From Flavobacteriales bacterium (lineage in GTDB: Bacteria > Bacteroidota > Bacteroidia > Flavobacteriales > Flavobacteriaceae): DNA of 18,156 bases. The DNA lies in assembly GCA_002737105.1 (NCBI GenBank), contig NSHO01000014.1, forward strand, positions 1 to 18,156. The letters run 5' to 3'. The notes under the pieces are model-generated. The model was not told the origin of the DNA and did no database searches. It saw nothing but the letters and a program-made list of their open reading frames with translations. Made by a program: the position numbers and the translations under genes. Below, piece by piece: positions 7,326-15,467 of the stretch; position 1 is the stretch's first letter; every line of letters begins with the position of its first letter.

Positions 7326-8114
7326 ATGAAACAAATCACGTCAATTCAAAATCCGTTTGTCAAAAACTTAGTTGTATTGCAAGAAAAAGCCAAAGCACGA
7401 AAACAATCGGGAACATTTATTATTGAAGGACAACGTGAAATTGAATTGGCTTTGAAAGGCGGCTATGAAATACAAACATTACTTTTTTGTCCAGAATTAT
7501 CTGGAAAATCTGAAAATCTGGAAATAGAAATATCAGAACATCTCAAAATAGAAATTTCGAAAGAAGTCTACCAAAAATTAGCGTATCGCGATACAACTGA
7601 AGGAATTATCGCCATTGCAAAATCAAAATCTTTACAATTATCTGATTTAAAATTGTCTAAAAACCCTTTAATTTTAGTCGCAGAAGGAATAGAAAAACCA
7701 GGAAATTTAGGCGCTTTATTACGAACCGCAGATGCAGCCAATATTGATGCTGTGATTATTGCCAATCCAAAATCGGATATGTATAATCCAAATATTGTGC
7801 GATCTAGCGTAGGTTGTTTATTTACACGTCAAATTGCTGTAGCGACTTCAGAGGAAGCAATTGCTTATTTAAAAGAAAACAACATAAATAGTTATTGCGC
7901 GACTTTACAAGATTCAGCCACCTATCACACACAAAATTATAACGAACCAACCGCATTAGTTGTAGGAACTGAAGCCACAGGAATTACAGACGTTTGGCGA
8001 CAAAATGCAACCAAAAACATTAACATTCCTATGCAGGGTATTATAGATTCTATGAATGTTTCTGTAGCGGCAGCGATATTATTATTCGAAGCCAAAAGAC
8101 AGCGTGGTTTCTAA
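7326..8114 (+). CDS. SpoU/TrmH-family RNA 2'-O-methyltransferase
   Basis: This 262-aa protein is predicted to transfer a methyl group from S-adenosylmethionine to a ribose 2'-OH in rRNA or tRNA. The N-terminal part (about 1-100) is the substrate-binding L30e-like domain, with KARKQSGTFIIEGQREIELA. The C-terminal knotted SPOUT domain shows all three motifs: motif 1 EGIEKPGNLGALLRTADA with N127 and the conserved R133, motif 2 ALVVGTEATGI, and motif 3 IPMQGIIDSMNVSVA with N244. Length and motifs fit the rlmB/tsnR-like group, but the modified nucleotide cannot be told from sequence, so no symbol is given. It has its own promoter and appears monocistronic, with a separate promoter before the next gene. 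Confidence 0.92.
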   Translation: MKQITSIQNPFVKNLVVLQEKAKARKQSGTFIIEGQREIELALKGGYEIQTLLFCPELSGKSENLEIEISEHLKIEISKEVYQKLAYRDTTEGIIAIAKSKSLQLSDLKLSKNPLILVAEGIEKPGNLGALLRTADAANIDAVIIANPKSDMYNPNIVRSSVGCLFTRQIAVATSEEAIAYLKENNINSYCATLQDSATYHTQNYNEPTALVVGTEATGITDVWRQNATKNINIPMQGIIDSMNVSVAAAILLFEAKRQRGF

Positions 8115-8177
8115 TTAGTCGATTTTAAAAAAACAACACCGATTTCAATAAACCAACCTAAAAAAAATTAAAATCTT

Positions 8178-8208
8178 TTTGAAATCTAAATTTTAAACAC
8201 TATTTTTA
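8178..8208 (+). promoter_or_regulatory. Promoter of the RelA/SpoT gene
   Basis: TTTG at 8178-8181, a 19-bp spacer and TATTTTTA at 8201-8208 (one mismatch to TAnnTTTG) form a plausible promoter. The predicted start near 8215 would exclude most upstream starts and favours the ATG at 8228. Confidence 0.55.
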
Positions 8209-8227
8209 TATTCTACAAAATTTGAAT

Positions 8228-10447
8228 ATGTCCGAGATTGATTTAGAAGCTGAAAACAAAGCCATAGCCAAAGAATATAAAGAGTTACTTCGCATTAGTT
8301 ATCAAAGTTTAACAACTGACGATAAAAAACTAATTCGTAAGGCTTTTGATATTGCTGTAGAAGCGCACAAAGATCAGAGAAGAAGATCTGGAGAAGCCTA
8401 TATTTTTCATCCAATTGCTGTAGCAAAAATTGTAGCGTCACAAATTGGTTTGGGTTCCACGGGTATTGCCTCTGCCCTACTTCATGATGTGGTGGAAGAC
8501 ACCGATATTACTATTTCAGACATTGAAAAGATGTTTAATCCAAAGATTGCCAAAATTGTTGAAGGATTAACCAAAATTCCAAAAGTAAAAAACGACCAAG
8601 AGATTTCGCTTCAAGCTGAAAATTTCAGAAAAATGCTGCTTACGTTAAATGATGACGTACGAGTAATTTTAATAAAACTTGCCGATAGATTGCACAATAT
8701 GCAAACTATGGACGGCATGTCTGACTATAAGCAAGCAAAAATTGCTTCGGAAACTTTATATATTTATGCGCCTCTTGCACATCGTTTAGGGCTTTATAAT
8801 ATCAAAACACAATTAGAAGATTTAGGCTTAAAATACACAGAGCCAGAAGTTTATGCAGATATTGTTGGCAAAATTAAAGAAACCAAAGAAGAACAAGACA
8901 TATATATAAAATCTATTTCGGGTATTTTAAGTCAATCTATGACTACAGAAGGTATAGATTTTATTATTAAAGGTCGACCAAAATCGATTTATTCAATCCG
9001 TAGAAAGATGAAAGTGCAAGGCGTAACTTTTGATGAAGTATACGATAAATTTGCGCTCAGAATTATTTATAAATCCAATCTTCATGACGAAAAATTCTTA
9101 GCTTGGAAAATTTACTCTGTAGTAACCGATCATTACAGACCTAGTCCAAGTCGTTTACGCGATTGGATTTCTTCCCCAAAATCAACTGGCTACGAAGCGT
9201 TACATATAACTGTAATGGGACCATTAGGGCGTTGGGTGGAAATTCAGGTTCGCAGTGAACGAATGGATGAAATTGCAGAAAAGGGCTACGCCGCACATTA
9301 TAAATATAAAACTGGAGCAACTGAAGAAAATAGCTTAGAAATATGGCTAAATCAACTTAAAGAAGCACTAGAAAATTCAAATAATAATGCCGTAGATTTT
9401 GTTGAAGATTTTAAGTTGAATTTGTATGCAAAAGAAATATATATTTTTACACCAAAAGGCGAAATAAAATCATTACCTAAAGGTGCTACTACACTTGATT
9501 TTGCTTTTAGTATACACTCGGAAATTGGCGTAAAAACGCGAGGCACCAAAGTAAATGGAAAATTAGTACCGTTAAATTATATATTAAACAGTGGTGATCA
9601 GGTAGAAATTATTACTTCTCAAAATCAAAAACCAACTATTCATTGGCTAGATTATGTTTCTACGTCTCGTGCCAAAACCAAAATTAAGAATGTTTTAAAT
9701 GAAGATATTAAAAAAATCGGCGAAGAAGGAAGAGAAGTATTAACCAGAAAACTCCGTCATTTAAAAATAACATTAAACGAAGATTCGATTAACGAACTGG
9801 TAAATTTTTTGAAATTAAAAACCAGTTTAGATTTGTTTTATCGTGTTGGAATTGGAGCAATTGAAAACCAACAACTCCGAGATTATGCTGCACAAAAAAG
9901 CAATACTTTGGTTAACTTTTTTAAGAAAACAATCAAAAGAAGTACCAGTGTTAGTAACGATAAAAATCAAAAAAATAAAGCCAAAGAACAACTTGATTTA
10001 CTGGTTTTTGGTGCCGAACAAAGCAAACTTGAATATAAATTTTCTCCGTGTTGTAGTCCAATTCCTGGCGATCTTGTTTTTGGTTTTGTTACCATAAATG
10101 AAGGCATAAAAGTGCATAAAATGGATTGTCCAAATGCGATTAGTTTACAATCTAACTTTGCCTACCGAATTGTTCAAGCTATGTGGATTGATTCCTCTCA
10201 AGAAGAATTTAATGCAATTTTAAAAATTACAGGAATGGATGTTATGGGTTTAACAAACCAACTAACCAAAGTTATTTCAAATCAAATGCACGTTAACATT
10301 CAAAGTATTAGTTTAAGCACTGAAGCAGGAATTTTCAAAGGTCAAATTACCGTTATGGTACAAAATAATGTCATTCTTAAAAAATTAATTGAAAACATTA
10401 AAAAAGTAGAAGGCATTGATAAAGTTACAAGAGTTTATAACAACTAA
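8228..10447 (+). CDS. Bifunctional (p)ppGpp synthetase/hydrolase, RelA/SpoT family
   Basis: This 739-aa long RelA/SpoT homologue makes and degrades the stringent-response alarmone (p)ppGpp. The N-terminal HD hydrolase domain keeps its Mn2+ site: H61 in FHP, H86-D87 and E90-D91 in HDVVEDT, and D153 in LADRLHNM. The synthetase domain follows (about 240-360), with GRPKSIYSIRRKM, Y322 and H326 in GYEALH, and E338 in EIQVRS, so both activities look intact. A TGS domain (about 402-463) holds the SIHSEIG histidine that contacts uncharged tRNA in related proteins. Then come a helical/zinc-finger region with SPCCSPIPGD and a C-terminal ACT domain (about 665-739). I chose ATG 8228 over the in-frame TTG at 8222. 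It is probably the main or only long Rel enzyme and lies just upstream of the fur-like/purA pair. The symbol rel or relA would suit. Confidence 0.95.
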   Translation: MSEIDLEAENKAIAKEYKELLRISYQSLTTDDKKLIRKAFDIAVEAHKDQRRRSGEAYIFHPIAVAKIVASQIGLGSTGIASALLHDVVEDTDITISDIEKMFNPKIAKIVEGLTKIPKVKNDQEISLQAENFRKMLLTLNDDVRVILIKLADRLHNMQTMDGMSDYKQAKIASETLYIYAPLAHRLGLYNIKTQLEDLGLKYTEPEVYADIVGKIKETKEEQDIYIKSISGILSQSMTTEGIDFIIKGRPKSIYSIRRKMKVQGVTFDEVYDKFALRIIYKSNLHDEKFLAWKIYSVVTDHYRPSPSRLRDWISSPKSTGYEALHITVMGPLGRWVEIQVRSERMDEIAEKGYAAHYKYKTGATEENSLEIWLNQLKEALENSNNNAVDFVEDFKLNLYAKEIYIFTPKGEIKSLPKGATTLDFAFSIHSEIGVKTRGTKVNGKLVPLNYILNSGDQVEIITSQNQKPTIHWLDYVSTSRAKTKIKNVLNEDIKKIGEEGREVLTRKLRHLKITLNEDSINELVNFLKLKTSLDLFYRVGIGAIENQQLRDYAAQKSNTLVNFFKKTIKRSTSVSNDKNQKNKAKEQLDLLVFGAEQSKLEYKFSPCCSPIPGDLVFGFVTINEGIKVHKMDCPNAISLQSNFAYRIVQAMWIDSSQEEFNAILKITGMDVMGLTNQLTKVISNQMHVNIQSISLSTEAGIFKGQITVMVQNNVILKKLIENIKKVEGIDKVTRVYNN

Positions 10448-10496
10448 AATATAATTTATGTGTTTTATGAATCAAGTCAATGAGTTAATATATTTT

Positions 10497-10530
10497 TTTG
10501 CTTTTCAGTAATCACTTTTTACTATCTTTG
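10497..10530 (+). promoter_or_regulatory. Promoter of the fur-like/purA pair
   Basis: TTTG at 10497-10500 is followed after 22 bp by a perfect TAnnTTTG element (TATCTTTG, 10523-10530). The spacing is at the long end of the consensus range. The predicted start near 10537 leaves about 17 nt before the ATG. Confidence 0.6.
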
Positions 10531-10553
10531 CCTATCTTTCATTTAAACTTAAA

Positions 10554-10991
10554 ATGGATAACAACAAAAACCAAGAAACGGTAAAAAACGTTTTTATAAA
10601 ATACCTTGAAGAAAAAGGACATCGCAAAACGCCTGAACGTTATGCGATTCTTCAAGAAGTATACGAAAATCAAGAACATTTTGATATAGAATCATTGTAT
10701 ATCAAAATGAAAAATAAAAATTATCGCGTTTCTCGAGCCACTTTATACAATACTATCGAATTGTTGTTAGATTGCAAACTAGTTCGTCGTCATCAATTTG
10801 GGCAAAACCAAGCACATTACGAAAAATCTTATTTTGATAAGCAACACGACCATATTATTTTAACAGATACGGGAGAAGTAATTGAATTTTGCGATCCACG
10901 TATTCAGCAAATAAAACAAACTATGGAAGAAATGTTTGGAATTGATATAGAAACACATTCCTTATATTTTTACGGAACAAAAAAGAATTAA
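10554..10991 (+). CDS. Fur-family transcriptional regulator without structural zinc cysteines
   Basis: This 145-aa protein is predicted to be a metal-responsive DNA-binding dimer. The winged-helix domain is clear, with [17 protein letters not shown] and the recognition helix [14 protein letters not shown] at residues 58-71. The dimerisation domain carries the regulatory metal-site remnant [16 protein letters not shown] with H98 and H100. The usual CxxC after DH is replaced by LTDTG, and the C-terminal CxxC is missing. Only two cysteines occur in the protein, so the structural Zn site of canonical Fur/PerR/Zur is absent. Which metal or signal it senses cannot be decided. It lies 38 nt upstream of purA on the same strand with no terminator between, which suggests co-transcription. 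A 12-bp palindrome sits in that gap. Confidence 0.9.
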   Translation: MDNNKNQETVKNVFIKYLEEKGHRKTPERYAILQEVYENQEHFDIESLYIKMKNKNYRVSRATLYNTIELLLDCKLVRRHQFGQNQAHYEKSYFDKQHDHIILTDTGEVIEFCDPRIQQIKQTMEEMFGIDIETHSLYFYGTKKN

Positions 10992-10998
10992 TAAATAG

Positions 10999-11010
10999 GG
11001 ACAATTGTCC
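10999..11010. promoter_or_regulatory. Perfect 12-bp palindrome upstream of purA
   Basis: GGACAATTGTCC is a perfect palindrome 19 nt before the purA ATG, inside the fur-purA gap. It could be a dimer-binding operator or a small hairpin (4-bp stem, AATT loop) near the ribosome landing site. It does not resemble the classical AT-rich Fur box. A chance occurrence is possible. Confidence 0.3.
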
Positions 11011-11029
11011 ATTCAAAGCAAAAAACACA

Positions 11030-12301
11030 ATGAATGTAGATTTACTACTTGGATTACAATGGGGTGACGAAGGAAAAGGAAAAATCGTCGATGTATTAAC
11101 TTCAAAATACGATATTATTGCACGTTTTCAAGGCGGTCCGAATGCAGGACACACTCTTGAATTTGATGGAATTAAACATGTTTTAAGAACGATTCCTTCA
11201 GGAATTTTTCATAAAAATAATGTAAATATCATCGGAAATGGCGTAGTAATGGATCCGGTAGTTTTTCAAAAAGAAATTGAAAGTTTAGAAAAATTTAATT
11301 TAAATATTAAGTCAAAATTATTCTTGTCAAGAAAAGCGCATTTAATTTTACCAACACATCGTTTACTTGATGCAGCTTCAGAAGCTTCAAAAGGAAAAGC
11401 TAAAATAGGTTCTACTTTAAAAGGAATTGGACCAACTTATATGGACAAAACCGGAAGAAATGGCTTACGAATTGGCGATTTAGAAATGGCTGATTTTAAT
11501 GAAAGATACCGTGCTTTAGCCGACAAACACGAAGCAATGATTGCTTTTTATGATGTGGATTTACAATATAATTTAGCAGAAATGGAAGCGGAATTTTTCG
11601 CAGCGGTAGAAGAATTAAAAACATTGACTTTCATTGACTCTGAAGAATATTTAAACAAAGCATTAAAAGCAGGAAAAACCATTTTAGCCGAAGGTGCACA
11701 AGGCTCGTTATTAGATGTAGATTTTGGAACGTATCCATTTGTAACTTCTTCTAACACTACTGCTGCTGGAGCTTGTACAGGATTAGGAATTGCACCAAAC
11801 AGAGTAAAAGAAGTTTTCGGAATTTTTAAAGCTTACACAACTCGTGTAGGAAGTGGCCCTTTTCCAACTGAATTATTTGATGAAGTGGGTGCCAATATGG
11901 CAAAAATTGGTAACGAATTTGGTTCAGTTACTGGTCGTGCCCGAAGATGTGGCTGGTTAGATTTAGTGGCTTTAAAATATGCTGTTGAAGTAAATGGTGT
12001 TACCGAATTGTACATGATGAAAGGTGACGTTTTATCTGGATTTGAAACCTTAAAAGTTTGTACCGAATACAAGTACAAAGGAGAAATTTTAAAACACTTC
12101 CCATTTAACATTGAGCCAGAAAATGTGCAACCTATTTATAAAGAAATGAAAGGTTGGCAAGCTGATTTAACAGGTATGACAACTTACGAGGAATTGCCTT
12201 CAGAATTAAAAAAATACATCGAATTCATTGAAAAAGAATTAGAAGTACCAATAAAAGTAGTTTCTGTTGGACCAGACAGAACACAGACTATCACAAGATA
12301 A
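11030..12301 (+). CDS. purA: Adenylosuccinate synthase
   Basis: This 423-aa enzyme joins IMP and aspartate using GTP to give adenylosuccinate, the first committed step from IMP to AMP, in the cytoplasm. All family motifs are present: the phosphate loop G12-DEGKGK with catalytic D13, GPNAGH with catalytic H41 (the same numbering as the E. coli enzyme), the IIGNGVVMDP loop, GPTYMDKTGRNGLR, QGSLLDVDFGTYPFVTSSN, and AYTTRVGSGPFPTE. The C-terminal GVTELYMMKGDVLSGF segment and the final VSVGPDRTQTI, which binds guanine, complete the protein. Length is normal for the family. The start ATG follows an A-rich leader with no Shine-Dalgarno sequence. It is the second cistron after the Fur-family gene and lies downstream of rel. 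PurA is a known target of (p)ppGpp inhibition in E. coli. Repeat-type hairpins follow the stop codon. Confidence 0.98.
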   Translation: MNVDLLLGLQWGDEGKGKIVDVLTSKYDIIARFQGGPNAGHTLEFDGIKHVLRTIPSGIFHKNNVNIIGNGVVMDPVVFQKEIESLEKFNLNIKSKLFLSRKAHLILPTHRLLDAASEASKGKAKIGSTLKGIGPTYMDKTGRNGLRIGDLEMADFNERYRALADKHEAMIAFYDVDLQYNLAEMEAEFFAAVEELKTLTFIDSEEYLNKALKAGKTILAEGAQGSLLDVDFGTYPFVTSSNTTAAGACTGLGIAPNRVKEVFGIFKAYTTRVGSGPFPTELFDEVGANMAKIGNEFGSVTGRARRCGWLDLVALKYAVEVNGVTELYMMKGDVLSGFETLKVCTEYKYKGEILKHFPFNIEPENVQPIYKEMKGWQADLTGMTTYEELPSELKKYIEFIEKELEVPIKVVSVGPDRTQTITR

Positions 12302-12310
12302 GTTACACAA

Positions 12311-12341
12311 TTTTGTCATACTGAACTTGTTTCAGTATCTC
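12311..12341. repeat. Palindromic intergenic repeat
   Basis: ATACTGAA (12318-12325), loop CTTGT, TTCAGTAT (12331-12338) is a perfect 8-bp stem. The full unit reads TGTCATACTGAACTTGTTTC and onward. Sequences of this form (variants of CTGAACTTGTTTCAG) are familiar to me as dispersed intergenic repeats of Flavobacteria; that part is memory, not computed here. It could also help end purA transcription. Confidence 0.6.
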
Positions 12342-12350
12342 ACATAAACA

Positions 12351-12403
12351 AAACCGCAGCTTCGCAGATTATCATAAATCTGTAAATCTGCGGTTTGTTT
12401 TTA
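12351..12403 (+). terminator. Hairpin terminator-like repeat after purA
   Basis: AAACCGCAG (12351-12359) pairs with CTGCGGTTT (12388-12396), and the stem is followed by GTTTTTATCC. An alternative inner stem CAGATT/AATCTG also forms. AAATCTG-type 8-10-mers repeat at 12376 and 12384 and as AAATCCG at 12411 and 12420, so the block is probably a dispersed repeat as well as a terminator of purA. Confidence 0.55.
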
Positions 12404-12410
12404 TCCTTTA

Positions 12411-12428
12411 AAATCCGCCAAATCCGTG
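12411..12428. repeat. Short degenerate tandem repeat
   Basis: AAATCCGCC and AAATCCGTG are adjacent 9-mers. They are related to the AAATCTG units inside the hairpin just upstream, which suggests one composite repeat block across 12351-12428. Confidence 0.5.
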
Positions 12429-12486
12429 TACCTATAAAAAAACCATAAAATATTCTTAATTCGCATTCATTATTGTACATTTTACT

Positions 12487-12494
12487 TAAATTTG
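12487..12494 (+). promoter_or_regulatory. -7 element upstream of the OstA-like gene
   Basis: TAAATTTG is a perfect TAnnTTTG match. No TTG was found at the usual 17-23 bp upstream, so the promoter is incomplete. A start near 12501 would leave only about 10 nt before the TTG start codon. Confidence 0.4.
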
Positions 12495-12510
12495 ACAAAA
12501 AATTGATAAA

Positions 12511-14184
12511 TTGAGAAAATATTTGTATGCTGTCGTTTTGGTATTTTCCATATGGTTTGGAAATGCTCAAATTACTAATCAACCCATTGCGCCTTCAAAT
12601 CCTAATGGGATAAAAATTTTACATTCTGATTTTATAGATAAAAATCAAAATGAAATTCCTGGTGCCATTATTTTTACGGGAAATGTTCAAGTGCAACACA
12701 ATGGCGTATTGATTAATTGTAACAAAGCCTATCATTACACAGATGAAGATTATATAAAAGCATTTGGAAACGTAATATTAAACCAAGGCGATACCATTGT
12801 AATGAATAGCCGATATGCAGAATACAACGGAAAAACGCTTCAAGCATTTGCAACTGGAAATGTAAATTTACGTTCTCCCGATTCTAATTTAACTACCGAT
12901 ACGATTCACTTTGACAGAAATAAACAAGAAGCCTATTATAAAAGTTGGGGGACTATTGTAAATAAAGAAAACACCTTGAAAAGTAAATCTGGAAGATATT
13001 ATCTAAACTTTAAAAAATACGTTTTCAAAACGGCTGTAACCCTTGTGAATCCTCAAGTTACCATTAAAACGAATAATTTAGATTTTTACGACAATTCAGG
13101 TCACGCCTATGTTTACGGACCAAGCACGATTACTAGTAAAGATAATGTGATTAACACTAAAAATGCTTTTTACGACACCAAAAATGATACGGGTAGGTTA
13201 TTAGATAAATCCAATATTGTATACAACAATAGGAAAGTTGAAGGAGATATTATCAATTACGATCGAAAGAAAAATTTCGCAAAAGCTACCAATAATGTAA
13301 AAATTACGGATACAATCAACAATATGATTGCAACCGGACATTACGCAGAAGTGTACAGAAATATTGGCGGCACCAAAAAAGATTCGATGTTTATTACCAA
13401 AAAAGCGTTAGTAAAAACATTAGTAGAAAAAGATACCATGTATTTACACGGAAAAAAAATATTGGTTACGGGTCCACAAGAAGACAGAACGATTAGGGCT
13501 TTTAATAATGTGCGATTTTTTAAAACAGATATGAGTGGAAAATGCGATTCGATTCATTCAAATAACAAAACTCAATTGACAAAACTCATCGGAAGACCAG
13601 TAGTTTGGAATAGCGACAACCAAATGACAGGTGATATAATACATCTAATTGGCGATAATAAAACTGAAAAATTAGATTCTTTAAAAATTCTCAATAATGC
13701 CTTTTTAGTCCAAAAAGATACTATTGGAGAAGACAATTTCAATCAGGTAAAAGGGCAATTTTTGTACGGAAAGTTTAGAGATAATAAATTATACGAAGTA
13801 GATTTGATAAAAAATACCGAGAAAATCTATTTTATGTATAACGATGGAAATGAAATGGTTGGCATTGACAAAGGTGTTTCAAGTAGTATCAACATGCAAT
13901 TAGAAAATAACAAAATTTTAGAATTAACTTCTTTTAAACAAATTTTAAGCGATACCTATCCAGATAAAGAATTTCCAAAAAACGCAAGGCGACTCCGAGG
14001 ATTTATTTGGCGAATAGACGAAAAAATAAATACACTCGAAGATATTTTTCCAGACGAAGAAAAAGCCTTCGATGAAAAAGTGAAAACTGAAACCAAGAAG
14101 AAAGAAAAAGAAGAGAAAAAACCTATGTCCGTGTTAAAAGAAACTAAGGATTATGGGAAAAAAGTGAAAAGAAAAAAACTTTAA
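12511..14184 (+). CDS. OstA/LptA-like exported protein (LPS transport type)
   Basis: This 557-aa protein has an N-terminal signal peptide (residues 1-19, cleavage near N-A-Q). It is followed by repeated OstA-type beta-jellyroll strands at about 30-300: IIFTGNVQVQHNGVLINCNK, AFGNVILNQGDTIVMNSRYAEY, ATGNVNLRSPDSNLTTD, and KVEGDIINYDRKKNFAKATN. This domain in LptA and LptD binds lipopolysaccharide in the periplasm, so a role in outer-membrane lipid transport is inferred. It lacks the large LptD barrel, and the tail is very rich in Lys/Glu (about 520-557). The start is TTG: the frame has a TGA at 12493-12495, no ATG follows before the signal peptide, and the TTG at 12511 gives a good MRKYLYAVVLVF leader. 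It lies 37 nt before the aminotransferase gene and is probably co-transcribed with it. Confidence 0.85.
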   Translation: MRKYLYAVVLVFSIWFGNAQITNQPIAPSNPNGIKILHSDFIDKNQNEIPGAIIFTGNVQVQHNGVLINCNKAYHYTDEDYIKAFGNVILNQGDTIVMNSRYAEYNGKTLQAFATGNVNLRSPDSNLTTDTIHFDRNKQEAYYKSWGTIVNKENTLKSKSGRYYLNFKKYVFKTAVTLVNPQVTIKTNNLDFYDNSGHAYVYGPSTITSKDNVINTKNAFYDTKNDTGRLLDKSNIVYNNRKVEGDIINYDRKKNFAKATNNVKITDTINNMIATGHYAEVYRNIGGTKKDSMFITKKALVKTLVEKDTMYLHGKKILVTGPQEDRTIRAFNNVRFFKTDMSGKCDSIHSNNKTQLTKLIGRPVVWNSDNQMTGDIIHLIGDNKTEKLDSLKILNNAFLVQKDTIGEDNFNQVKGQFLYGKFRDNKLYEVDLIKNTEKIYFMYNDGNEMVGIDKGVSSSINMQLENNKILELTSFKQILSDTYPDKEFPKNARRLRGFIWRIDEKINTLEDIFPDEEKAFDEKVKTETKKKEKEEKKPMSVLKETKDYGKKVKRKKL

Positions 14185-14221
14185 TCCTAAACCTTTTAAC
14201 GCACACCTTAAAACCAAAAAA

Positions 14222-15412
14222 ATGCTAAACGATTTCTTTAAATATCAAGCACAAACCACGCCTCACCCATTAGCTATGGAAATTTCACATGCTAAAGGTT
14301 CTTATATTTACGACACTTCTGGAAATAAATATTTAGATTTCGTGGCGGGAGTTTCGGCATGTAGTTTAGGACATCAAAATGAGCGTGTAAACAATGCCAT
14401 AAAAGACCAATTGGATAAATATTCTCACGTGATGGTTTATGGCGAATATGCCCAAAATCCTGCAACTGAATATTGTAAATTATTGGCTGAACATCTTCCT
14501 TATCCCTTAAAAAAAACCTATTTAGTAAGTTCTGGAACCGAAGCTACTGAAGGCGCATTAAAATTAGCTCGAAGAGTTACAGGAAGAAGTCAATTCATCT
14601 CTTGCCATAATGCTTATCATGGAAATACAATGGGAAGTTTAAGCGTCATGGGTTTTGAAGAGCGCAAACAAGTTTTTAGACCATTACTTCCAGATGTCGA
14701 TTTCATTACATTTAATAACGAAGAAGACATACAGAAAATCACTACAAAAACAGCAGGAATTATCTTAGAATCTATTCAAGGTGGCGCAGGTTTTATTCAA
14801 CCACAAAACGGTTTTCTAAAAAAAGTTCGTGCACGTTGTACAGAAGTTGGCGCAATGCTAATTATAGACGAAATTCAACCCGGGTTTGGTCGTACCGGAA
14901 AATTATTCGGTTTTGAAAACTACGATTGCATTCCAGATATTTTAGTTATCGGAAAAGGCATGGGCGGTGGAATGCCAGTTGGCGCATTTGTAGCTTCCGA
15001 AGTAAATATGGATTTATTATACGACAATCCCAAATTAGGACATATCACCACATTTGGTGGACATCCCGTTATTGCTGCGGCATGTTTGGCAACATTGCAA
15101 GAAATTACCGAAACGAATTTAATAGCCGAAACATTAGAAAAAGAAATTCTTTTCAGAAAATTATTGGTACACCCTTTAATAACAGAAGTTCGTGGAAAAG
15201 GTTTAATGCTGGCTGCAATGACAAAAAACTCCAATATTACAAACGAAGTTATTTTACGATGTCACAAACGTGGTTTAATTTTATTTTGGTTATTATTTGA
15301 AGGAACTGCCATCAGAATTACCCCGCCATTAACCATTTCCAATGAAGAAATTGAAGAAGGTTGTCAATTATTACTTGAAGTTATGGACGAAGTTCATGCT
15401 TTAAAACTTTAA
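14222..15412 (+). CDS. PLP-dependent class III aminotransferase
   Basis: This 396-aa enzyme of the aspartate aminotransferase superfamily, class III (ornithine/acetylornithine/GABA type), is predicted to move an amino group to a 2-oxo acid in the cytoplasm. Visible features are YDTSGNKYLDFVAGVSACSLGH at the N-terminus, the phosphate-binding SSGTEATEGALKLAR, AYHGNT before the cofactor stack, D216-E-I-Q contacting the pyridine ring, and the Schiff-base lysine K245 in IGKGMGGGMPVGAF. The HITTFGGHPVIAAA segment follows. Length is normal. The substrate is not evident: it is argD-like overall, but no arginine-biosynthesis genes are nearby, so no symbol is given. The start ATG comes after an A-rich leader 37 nt from the OstA-like gene, consistent with one transcript. 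Confidence 0.92.
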   Translation: MLNDFFKYQAQTTPHPLAMEISHAKGSYIYDTSGNKYLDFVAGVSACSLGHQNERVNNAIKDQLDKYSHVMVYGEYAQNPATEYCKLLAEHLPYPLKKTYLVSSGTEATEGALKLARRVTGRSQFISCHNAYHGNTMGSLSVMGFEERKQVFRPLLPDVDFITFNNEEDIQKITTKTAGIILESIQGGAGFIQPQNGFLKKVRARCTEVGAMLIIDEIQPGFGRTGKLFGFENYDCIPDILVIGKGMGGGMPVGAFVASEVNMDLLYDNPKLGHITTFGGHPVIAAACLATLQEITETNLIAETLEKEILFRKLLVHPLITEVRGKGLMLAAMTKNSNITNEVILRCHKRGLILFWLLFEGTAIRITPPLTISNEEIEEGCQLLLEVMDEVHALKL

Positions 15413-15436
15413 AACACACTTTTTATTTTTTTATAA

Positions 15437-15467
15437 TTGATTTTTGAAATTGACATTATTTTTGTCA
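15437..15467 (+). promoter_or_regulatory. Candidate promoter of the TPR-dedA-aroE operon
   Basis: TTG at 15437-15439 is followed after 17 bp by a perfect TAnnTTTG (TATTTTTG, 15457-15464). The -7 element lies within a small inverted repeat, TGACA (15451-15455) and TGTCA (15463-15467), which could be an operator. The resulting leader of about 100 nt also holds the 14-bp perfect palindrome AAATTACGTAATTT at 15527-15540. A second weaker -7 (TAACTTTT, 15549-15556) is nearer the gene. Confidence 0.4.

Noticed and set aside
8222..8227. TTG start two codons upstream of the rel ATG
   Set aside because: The predicted transcription start near 8215 would leave almost no leader, and the ATG at 8228 is the stronger codon.
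9843..10097. 84-codon plus-strand frame inside rel
   Set aside because: It lies wholly within the rel helical/zinc-finger region, in another frame, without a promoter or a family resemblance.
12340..12582. Open frame of 80 codons on the minus strand in the purA-ostA gap
   Set aside because: It runs through the intergenic repeats and over the signal peptide of the OstA-like gene; the product has no recognisable pattern.
14926..15300. 124-codon plus-strand frame inside the aminotransferase gene
   Set aside because: It overlaps a gene with intact catalytic motifs in the correct frame, and its Arg/Tyr/Asn-rich product looks like an out-of-frame shadow.
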